A stretch of DNA of 18,679 bases from Myxococcales bacterium (GTDB taxonomy: Bacteria > Myxococcota_A > Polyangia > Polyangiales > Polyangiaceae). The position numbers and the translations under genes are program-made. Positions within the stretch are counted from its first letter, which is position 1. Each line of letters opens with the position of its first letter. The DNA is taken from positions 1 through 18,679 of the forward strand of contig JAAFHJ010000035.1 of the NCBI GenBank assembly GCA_013298325.1. Direction: 5' to 3'. The notes below the pieces were generated by a model that worked only from the letters and a program-made list of their open reading frames with translations, did not search any database and had not been told where the DNA came from. This document shows positions 12,925 to 18,679 of the stretch, one piece after another.

Positions 12925-14979
12925 TCACTTCCCGCAGGAGCCTTCCGGGCGCGCGTAATAGAAGCTCGCCTTGGGCGCTCGGAGGACGCGCTCCGCGATT
13001 TGCTCATGGACTTTCGCCGCGTCGGCACCGTCGACGAAGCGACCGATCAGCACCTCCGCGTCGTGCTTGTCCCCCTTGCCCTTGATCTTCGCAACCCGGG
13101 ACATCATCCCCTTCACCGTCGCGGGATATTTCGCAAAATCAAAGGAATAGCAGCCGACGTCGTTGCCGTTTGCCGCCTTCTCCGCCGCTTTCCAGACGAC
13201 CGCTTTCCCCTCGACCAGGAGGCCGAGCTGAATCGCGGCGAGCTGGCTGTAGTTGCGCGGGTGCTTGTCGGCTTCGTACATGCCGCGGGAAATGTGGCCG
13301 AAGCTCCAGAGAAGATCGCGGACGTGGGCCCGCTTCACTTCTTCGTCGGTCAATTCCTTTTTCGACCCAAGCCAATCGGTGAAATAGAGCGCCGCCGTCT
13401 GTGCCTTCAACTCTTCGAGGGTGCTAGCGAGAGGGCCGCCGAAGACCTCACGATCGGTGAGCTTCCCGACCTTATACTGATGGGCGGGACCCAAATTGTG
13501 GGCTGCCTCGTGGAGCACCGTGCTCATGAGCTGGGGGGCCGGTGAGTCGACGTAAAGTGCCATCGCGTCGGCGCAAAGCAGCGACTCCGCGGTGGAACGT
13601 GCGGCCGTCAAGCTGTCCGGATCTTGATAGAATCCGGTCATCGCGACCGTCCGTCCGCGCCCTTCGTTGGCAACGGGGCCGAAGTTCGGCAGTGACTGGC
13701 CGATCGTCGCACCGAACGGATTGCGCGCGTCGCCGGCATTGAGGGCGATTTGAACAAAGTCGGGAAGTTTGAAAGAGACCTTCCGCTCCTTGTAGGGGGC
13801 CCCTGCCAAGCTGGCGAGCTCCGCTTCCATCTTCTGCTTCCAGGGATCGAGCTTCTTCTGAAGCTCAATGGAGCTCTGGTCGACGTAGCCAAAGCTCGTA
13901 TGAAAGAGAGCCTTCGTGCTGCACGGCTCCGCATAGACCTCGTCGGGCCCGATGCGCAGGTAGAAGCGCGAGTTCTTCGTATCCATCTTTGCCCACGCTT
14001 CGTCGGCGGCAAACCAGGACCCGTCGAGGAAGGCCTTAGACGCCGCCTTGAGGTAGGCAATCAAAGCCGCTTCTTTCCCGGCCTCCAGCTCCTTGGCGGC
14101 GGTATCGAGGTGCTTCGCGATCTGCTCGCTCTTCGACTGATAGTACTTGTGGTACGGGACCGCCTTCGGCGCATCGTGAGTGCCGGTAACGACGGTAAAC
14201 GGGTCCATCAACTTGGTGGCGTCGGCGTGGTTCGAAAGGAAGGTGCAGAAACCTTTTTCACCAGCAAGTCCCTTGGGATAGAGGCCGGTCAGCTTCTCTT
14301 CGACCTTCGCCGGGAGGGCGCTGCAGTTCGGATCATTCTCCGTCTTCGGCGCCTCACATTTCGGCCCGTGATTGCGGAAGAAGAGCATCTTGCTCTCGGC
14401 ATCTTCCGGCGCGGGCAGGTTCGTGATCCCCATTTGATCGTGGAAGAGATCTTCGACGATCTCCGCCGCCGCAAGAATCTCTGCGACGAAACGCCGATCG
14501 GCATCGGTCTCGTTGGCAAGCTTCGGCGCGACGAGGGTCGGCCGCCCCTGGGCGAGCTCAAGACGGACTTTCTTTCGACGATCGTCGGCGGCGGTCGGCG
14601 TCTTGTATTCGGCGACGATCTTCGCGTACGCGCTCGCAAAACCGGGCCCGAAGGCACAGGACGCCTTGTAGGGCGACTCGCCCCCCGTCCCGAAGGGGGA
14701 CCAAATCACCGCGAGCTCGTCGGCATCCAACGAGCCGTTTTTGTTGGAATCTGCCCCCCAAAAGAGCGGGAGTGCGAGTTCGCCCGCGATGCGGTTGAAG
14801 TCGGCCCGTGGGACGACGTTCGTCGCTCCGACGGTGACCGCGGCCGGCTTCGTTGGGGCTACGCTTGCCGTCGCCGAGGGGACAGCGTCCGCCTGTTTGG
14901 TCGGCGTGGCCGGTCCACCGCACGCGGCGGCAACGACGGGGAGGGCGAGCAGAGAAGCGAGGAGCGGGAGGGGGCGCAT
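12925..14979 (-). CDS. Lipoprotein zinc metallopeptidase-like (M49 / dipeptidyl-peptidase III-related) with an EF-hand loop
   Basis: A 684-residue precursor. ATG at 14979 is preferred over the GTG at 15009 because a signal peptide with Ala-Ala-Ala-Cys (Cys20) follows directly. Residues 77-88 are a complete EF-hand calcium loop (Asp at 1, Asn at 3 and 5, Gly at 6, Asp at 9, Glu at 12). A zinc site His490-Glu491-x-x-His494 is followed 27-29 residues later by Leu-Glu-Glu-Leu-Lys-Ala-Gln (E522/E523), matching the arrangement HE...H then EECRAE in M49 peptidases, where the second motif gives the third ligand. M49 enzymes usually have HExxxH; here one residue is missing. Several Cys pairs fit an exported protein. 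Likely a periplasmic or surface-anchored peptidase, or an inactive relative. Possibly cotranscribed with the small ORF and aat 83 bases downstream. Confidence 0.85.
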   Translation of the reverse strand: MRPLPLLASLLALPVVAAACGGPATPTKQADAVPSATASVAPTKPAAVTVGATNVVPRADFNRIAGELALPLFWGADSNKNGSLDADELAVIWSPFGTGGESPYKASCAFGPGFASAYAKIVAEYKTPTAADDRRKKVRLELAQGRPTLVAPKLANETDADRRFVAEILAAAEIVEDLFHDQMGITNLPAPEDAESKMLFFRNHGPKCEAPKTENDPNCSALPAKVEEKLTGLYPKGLAGEKGFCTFLSNHADATKLMDPFTVVTGTHDAPKAVPYHKYYQSKSEQIAKHLDTAAKELEAGKEAALIAYLKAASKAFLDGSWFAADEAWAKMDTKNSRFYLRIGPDEVYAEPCSTKALFHTSFGYVDQSSIELQKKLDPWKQKMEAELASLAGAPYKERKVSFKLPDFVQIALNAGDARNPFGATIGQSLPNFGPVANEGRGRTVAMTGFYQDPDSLTAARSTAESLLCADAMALYVDSPAPQLMSTVLHEAAHNLGPAHQYKVGKLTDREVFGGPLASTLEELKAQTAALYFTDWLGSKKELTDEEVKRAHVRDLLWSFGHISRGMYEADKHPRNYSQLAAIQLGLLVEGKAVVWKAAEKAANGNDVGCYSFDFAKYPATVKGMMSRVAKIKGKGDKHDAEVLIGRFVDGADAAKVHEQIAERVLRAPKASFYYARPEGSCGK

Positions 14980-14999
14980 GGCCGACCGTGAAACCGCGT

Positions 15000-15040
15000 C
15001 TGTTGGCAAAGGTCAACAGGCGAAATAGGCCGATTTCGCC
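15000..15040. promoter_or_regulatory. Two adjoining palindromes in the divergent M49-like / acyltransferase promoter region
   Basis: CTGTTG-N8-CAACAG (15000-15019) is followed immediately by GGCGAAAT-N6-ATTTCGCC (15019-15040), both perfect. The gap between the two divergent start codons (14980-15108) is 129 bases. No T-run follows, so these look like operators or mRNA leader hairpins rather than terminators. Confidence 0.5.
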
Positions 15041-15108
15041 CAGCGACCGCCGATCCGCGAAGGGACCGGTGACGACGCGACAGACTTTGTGCGACGCTCC
15101 CCGGCCGA

Positions 15109-15912
15109 ATGCCGTTCCTTGCCTCCTCCGAAGCGCTGTCGCGCGCCGCCCGCCTCGATGTTTCCTGGAACGAAGCTGGGGTCGATCCCTTTGGGGTCTC
15201 CCGGGAGCATGTCGCACGATTGATGACGATTCTCGACGTATTTTCGAGACGTTACTTCGATTTGGAAGTGCACGGAATCAAGCACGTCCCCGATCGCGGC
15301 CGCTGCATGATCGTCGGCAATCACTCGGGCGGCTTCGCCCTCGACGGCGCGATGGTGCTCGCGTCGCTCTTCTTCCGGAAGGACCCGCCCCGTCTCGCCC
15401 AGGGGATGGTCGAGAAATTCCTCAACAAATTGCCCTTCGCGAACCTCTGGGCGAACCGCGCGGGCCAGTTCACCGGGCTCCCCGAGCACGCCGAGCGCCT
15501 CCTCGACGAAGAGCGCGCCCTTTTGGTTTTCCCGGAAGGGGCCAAAGGGACCGAAAAGCTCTTCAAGAACCGCTACGACCTCCTCGAGTTCGGAACCGGG
15601 TTTGTGCGTCTCGCAATTGCGAAGAAAGCACCGATTGTTCCGTTCGGCTTCCTCGGCGGCGGGGAGGCGGTGCCGACGATTCGAAATGCCTATACTCTCG
15701 GGAAGTTGCTCGGCGTCCCTTACGTCCCGGTCACGCCTTGGGGGCTTCCGATCCCGTTGCCCGTCCATCTGGATTTGCTCTTCGGTGAGCCACTCTTCTT
15801 TGAAGGAACGGGCAACGAAGACGACGAGTACATTCGCGAATGCGTTGCCAAAGTGAAGGCGAGCATTCGGAAGATCCTCGACGACGGCATCGCGCGTCGC
15901 TCCGGTCGCTAA
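15109..15912 (+). CDS. PlsC/LPLAT-type acyltransferase
   Basis: A 267-residue protein with lysophospholipid acyltransferase motifs: Asn-His-Ser-Gly-Gly (71-75) with Asp79 (HX6D spacing, seen in the DGAT-like branch rather than HX4D of classical PlsC), Phe-Pro-Glu-Gly-Ala-Lys-Gly (141-147), Phe-Gly-Thr-Gly-Phe-Val-Arg-Leu-Ala (161-169) and Ile-Val-Pro-Phe-Gly-Phe (176-181). Such enzymes move acyl chains from acyl-CoA or acyl-ACP onto glycerophosphate or lysolipids at the inner face of the membrane. ATG at 15109 is the first start in the frame. Downstream by 59 bases is an SDR gene in the same direction, probably the same operon. A similar acyltransferase / epimerase-like neighbourhood exists in mycobacteria (Rv0501-Rv0502) as I recall. 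Confidence 0.9.
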   Translation: MPFLASSEALSRAARLDVSWNEAGVDPFGVSREHVARLMTILDVFSRRYFDLEVHGIKHVPDRGRCMIVGNHSGGFALDGAMVLASLFFRKDPPRLAQGMVEKFLNKLPFANLWANRAGQFTGLPEHAERLLDEERALLVFPEGAKGTEKLFKNRYDLLEFGTGFVRLAIAKKAPIVPFGFLGGGEAVPTIRNAYTLGKLLGVPYVPVTPWGLPIPLPVHLDLLFGEPLFFEGTGNEDDEYIRECVAKVKASIRKILDDGIARRSGR

Positions 15913-15971
15913 AATCTCTAAAGCGAGAGGAAGGGCCTTCTTCTCGGTTCTTTGCTCGGAAAGTCTTCGCG

Positions 15972-16916
15972 ATGCGCATTCTCGTCCCCGGAATTTCAGG
16001 AAAGCTCGGCCGTGTCGTCGCCCTTCGCCTTCTCGCGGAAGGTCATGAAATTACAGGCATCGATCGCCGTCCCTGGACGGACGCCCCGCCGGGAATCACC
16101 GTCTTCGCCGCCGATATTCGGAAGCGAGCGGCGGAAGAGGTATTCCGAAAGTTTCGGCCGCAGACCGTCGTCCACATGGCGACGGTGACCCATTTGCTCG
16201 CGCGCAGTGAAGACCGCTACCGCATCAACCTCGGCGGTACGCGCGCCGTCTTGGCGCACTGCCAGACCTACGGCGCGGAACACTTCGTTTTTGTTGGGCG
16301 ACATACCTACTACGGCGCCGCCCCCGACTCGCCGCTGTACCACACGGAAGACGAACCGCCGCTCGGCCTTGGGCGCTTCCCCGAGCTTGCCGACCTCGTC
16401 GCCGCCGATCTCTACGCGGGGACCGCCCTGTGGCGCCGCCCCGAGTTCCGAACCTCGATTTTGCGTGCAAGTTACACGCTTGGCGAGACCGGGCAGGGGA
16501 CGCTCGGCTCCTTCTTGCGTGGCGCCCGCGTGCCGACGCTCCTCGGGTTTGATCCGCTGTTTCAGGTGCTCCACGAGAGCGATTTCGCCGAGGCGATTGC
16601 GGCGACCGTCCGCGCGCGCCCCCACGGCGTTTTCAATGTCGCTGCGCGCAGCCCGATGCCGCTTTCCACGGTGATCAAGGAGGCTGGGCGTACATCGATT
16701 CCGGTCCCCGAGCCCTTTATCGCCGCCGCGCTCGGCCGCTTCGGCCTCCCGAAACTCCCACAGGGCGCTCTCGATCACATCAAGTACCCGATCGTGATCG
16801 ACGACCGATCCTTCCGAAAAGAGACCGGTTTCTCCCCAAAGCAGGGGGACCTTTCCCCAATGCACGCCTTCCGCGCCGCCCATCCAGCCCACCCGGCCGT
16901 CCCGCCGCCGATTTAG
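15972..16916 (+). CDS. NAD-dependent epimerase/dehydratase-like extended SDR with altered active site
   Basis: A 314-residue extended SDR starting at ATG 15972, immediately before the nucleotide-binding strand. Rossmann motif Gly-Ile-Ser-Gly-Lys-Leu-Gly (7-13), Asp31 at the end of beta 2 (NAD preference), Ala-Asp-Ile (47-49), Asn86-Leu-Gly-Gly-Thr, and the typical Gln-Val-Leu-His-Glu-Ser-Asp-Phe-Ala-Glu-Ala-Ile (198-209). Where active epimerases have Tyr-x-x-x-Lys, this protein reads Phe136-Pro-Glu-Leu-Ala-Asp-Leu-Val-Ala-Ala-Asp-Leu-Tyr (to 148), with no Lys, so normal SDR catalysis is unlikely. The open frame extends upstream to 15840 but there overlaps the acyltransferase gene. Probably works with the upstream acyltransferase; the tail ends in a His/Pro/Ala-rich run. 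Confidence 0.88.
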   Translation: MRILVPGISGKLGRVVALRLLAEGHEITGIDRRPWTDAPPGITVFAADIRKRAAEEVFRKFRPQTVVHMATVTHLLARSEDRYRINLGGTRAVLAHCQTYGAEHFVFVGRHTYYGAAPDSPLYHTEDEPPLGLGRFPELADLVAADLYAGTALWRRPEFRTSILRASYTLGETGQGTLGSFLRGARVPTLLGFDPLFQVLHESDFAEAIAATVRARPHGVFNVAARSPMPLSTVIKEAGRTSIPVPEPFIAAALGRFGLPKLPQGALDHIKYPIVIDDRSFRKETGFSPKQGDLSPMHAFRAAHPAHPAVPPPI

Positions 16917-16922
16917 CGCTCG

Positions 16923-17990
16923 TCAGCGATCGGCGACGTCCGTCGTGTAACTCAACGTGGCGTTCGTGGCCGCAACCCCCGGAAGCGGCAGCGGAAGGGG
17001 AACGGGAACCGCCACGGGGAGGAGCGGCGCGGCCGCCGAATTCTCGACGACAAGCATGTACGTACCGCGGGGGACCGGAATCGGCAGTACCCCAGAGCCG
17101 ACGGCGAGCTGCCCCGAGGCGAGGATCGGCCCCCGAGGGCCACTCAGAGCGCGCCCAGACTCGTAGTTCTGAACCCAGTCATTCCCATTCTCACGATCGA
17201 CGAGGTACCAAGAAAGAGGGGCCCCTTCGAGACGGTATTGAAAGGTGAGTCGCTGACCATTCCCGGGGACCGTGTATGGCCCCAAATATTGACGCGCTGC
17301 CGGCGGAACTTCCGTGCGATCGGAGGCGAGCAATTTTGCGCCGTCTCCTGGATTGAACTGCCGTACCGGCTTCGCAGGTGGATTTAGAATATCGAGCGCG
17401 AAATCGTCGCCGTCCCCTTGGCGGACCACCGTGAAACCGCGCCCGATGGAGGATTGAAAAATCCCGTTCCCGATCAGGTCTGCGACCGACCCAAAGGGGG
17501 TCTGATAAGCGATGCCGACGGCGGCGTTCTCGGTCCCAAGGAGCTGGATATTCGGCGGGGAGACGTTTCGGGAGAAGCGCCCCCAGACGTAGATGGAATC
17601 GCGGAAGAGGTGGAAGTCGGGGCGATACTCGACCGACATGCTCGCATAGAAGCCGACACGGCGAACCGCCGGGAGCGACGCGTAGCCGGTCCCCGCGAGG
17701 TTCACCACGATGACCTTGTTTCCCTCGTCCACATGCACATTGCACTGACTTGGGAAGAAGCGCCCAACGCTGCTCGGGCCGGCCATCGGGACGGCAAGCG
17801 GCACGCCAGTACTCAAGAGTTCCGGGCAGATATGCTGAACAGCCACCCGAGAAAAGAGGTACCACCGCGTCTCTTCGCTGTCGTTCACCGAGTTTCGGAT
17901 GCAGGGGCAACCGACGAGCGCCTGACCACTCACGAAGGCGGCGAGCAAAAGGAGACGTGGGCGCTGGTGACGGGAAGGCGAACGGGCCAT
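16923..17990 (-). CDS. Lipoprotein of unknown function
   Basis: A 355-residue precursor. N-terminus with several Arg, a hydrophobic core and a good lipobox Leu-Val-Gly-Cys (25-28, Cys28 lipidated), with a second Cys at 30. The mature part is mostly beta-like, rich in Gly, Asn and aromatic residues, with no repeats and few Cys. Near the C-terminus a Pro/Val/Leu-rich run (about 320-335) is followed by a short ending. No domain recognised. ATG at 17990 lies 38 bases after the stop of the upstream lipoprotein gene in the same direction, suggesting an operon of two surface lipoproteins. It ends only 6 bases from the convergent epimerase-like gene. Confidence 0.8.
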   Translation of the reverse strand: MARSPSRHQRPRLLLLAAFVSGQALVGCPCIRNSVNDSEETRWYLFSRVAVQHICPELLSTGVPLAVPMAGPSSVGRFFPSQCNVHVDEGNKVIVVNLAGTGYASLPAVRRVGFYASMSVEYRPDFHLFRDSIYVWGRFSRNVSPPNIQLLGTENAAVGIAYQTPFGSVADLIGNGIFQSSIGRGFTVVRQGDGDDFALDILNPPAKPVRQFNPGDGAKLLASDRTEVPPAARQYLGPYTVPGNGQRLTFQYRLEGAPLSWYLVDRENGNDWVQNYESGRALSGPRGPILASGQLAVGSGVLPIPVPRGTYMLVVENSAAAPLLPVAVPVPLPLPLPGVAATNATLSYTTDVADR

Positions 17991-18028
17991 GGCCGCACCC
18001 TAGCTCGGAACGCCGACGCCGCCCATGC

Positions 18029-18679
18029 TCACTTCGCCGAGCGAGCGAGGACCAACTTGAAGGTTCCGTTTTCCGGGTTCTTGACCACGGTTTCGATGCC
18101 GGTCGCCGTCGTGGTCGATGTGGCCCGCCACTCGACACCATCAAACGTAAATTCCGCCGATTCATGAATGACGCTACCGCTCGTGTAGGTTGCGCCGCGG
18201 GAGTTCGGCGTGCCGTCGGTATTCGATGCCCCACTTCCGAAGAGCGCGAACGCTAGCGACGCCCGCCCAAAGAGAACCTCGGAGCCGCGATCTTGGTTCG
18301 GGTAACTCAGCGTCGCGCGGAGGGGGAGGACTGCCGTCGCGACGTCGATGCACCGAAGATCTGAATTCACATTTCCGCAGCGAATCGCCGGAAGATCCTT
18401 GTCGATCTCAACGACGAGTTCTACCGGCACATCCACAGTGCCGCCGGAGGTCCCCGGCATCGTGCGCGTGCCGACGAAGGTTCCGAGCCAGGTCGCTGAA
18501 AGCTGCTCCTTGGCAAGCGTGCGATCAGCCTCGGACAGCTGGGGTTTCGCGGCCGGCGTCTCCGGCGTGGTGCTCGACGAGCCGGTTGGGGTCGTCGCGG
18601 CCGCCGTCGTGCTGCTGCCGTCGTCGGCGCAGGCGAGGAGGGGGGCGAACGCGAGGGCGGCGAGGAGGGCGGTGAATCG
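18029..18679 (-). CDS. Lipoprotein of unknown function (5' end just outside window)
   Basis: The frame is open to the right edge. Translation from the edge begins inside a signal peptide (Ala/Leu-rich, ending Leu-Leu-Ala-Cys about 17 residues in), so only a few N-terminal codons are missing; the ATG at 18460 is internal, not the start. After the lipid Cys comes a Ser/Thr/Pro/Ala-rich linker of about 30 residues, then a 160-residue domain with a Trp-Leu-Gly-Thr-Phe start, predicted strands, two close Cys (Arg-Cys-Gly...Arg-Cys-Ile) and a Phe-Thr-Phe-Asp-Gly-Val-Glu-Trp strand. The strand pattern is compatible with a small lipocalin-like or other beta-sandwich lipoprotein, but no family is recognised. 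Followed 38 bases on by the second lipoprotein. Confidence 0.75.
   Translation of the reverse strand, partial: RFTALLAALAFAPLLACADDGSSTTAAATTPTGSSSTTPETPAAKPQLSEADRTLAKEQLSATWLGTFVGTRTMPGTSGGTVDVPVELVVEIDKDLPAIRCGNVNSDLRCIDVATAVLPLRATLSYPNQDRGSEVLFGRASLAFALFGSGASNTDGTPNSRGATYTSGSVIHESAEFTFDGVEWRATSTTTATGIETVVKNPENGTFKLVLARSAK

Noticed and set aside
13750..14991. 413-codon plus-strand open frame across the M49-like gene
   Set aside because: Antisense shadow; Arg/Gly/Leu-rich without motifs.
18029..18460. Treating ATG 18460 as the start of the last gene
   Set aside because: The frame continues upstream into an obvious signal peptide with a lipobox and stays open to the window edge.

Overview
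The window is high-GC, densely packed bacterial DNA. It looks chromosomal and most like a Myxococcota genome (Polyangia-type). Reasons for that inference: strong G/C at third codon positions, at least six predicted exported proteins (most with lipoprotein signals), low-complexity Ser/Gly/Thr and Gly-Pro-Ala-Asp spacers after the lipid anchor, a Cys-rich tail of the kind common in myxobacterial surface proteins, and a group 1/2 sigma-70 factor. No mobile element, CRISPR array, rRNA or tRNA gene was seen.

Layout. (1) 1-750 (+): C-terminal part of a proline-rich, probably outer-membrane protein, overlapping end-to-end with a GT-C-type membrane glycosyltransferase (738-2294, -). That gene is translationally coupled to an ABC1/UbiB atypical kinase (2291-3556, -). 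A divergent gene of unknown function (3653-4567, +) ends at a strong bidirectional terminator. (2) 4647-7541 (-): an exported YkuD L,D-transpeptidase with a Cys-rich tail, and upstream of it an unrecognised lipoprotein. (3) 7693-9941 (+): an HSDL2-like short-chain dehydrogenase, then an overlapping three-gene cluster of a 65-residue protein, a lamin-tail-domain lipoprotein and BolA, closed by a second bidirectional terminator. (4) 10012-14979 (-): an RpoD-family sigma factor, then (with its own terminator) aat, a 78-residue Trp-rich ORF, and a large lipoprotein resembling M49 metallopeptidases with an EF-hand loop. (5) 15109-16916 (+): a PlsC/LPLAT-type acyltransferase and an epimerase-like SDR without the usual YxxxK. 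(6) 16923-18679 (-): two lipoproteins of unknown function, the second cut by the window edge.

Most of the window is housekeeping (Aat, BolA, sigma factor, UbiB kinase) mixed with cell-envelope functions (transpeptidase, glycosyltransferase, acyltransferase, lipoproteins). I did not find a defence island, biosynthetic cluster or other obviously new system. The best leads are modest: tandem repeats plus a perfect palindrome upstream of the sigma gene, a two-palindrome divergent control region at about 15000-15040, an insertion in the N-terminal half of Aat, the M49-like lipoprotein with a short HExxH site and an EF-hand, and the acyltransferase / catalytically altered SDR pair.
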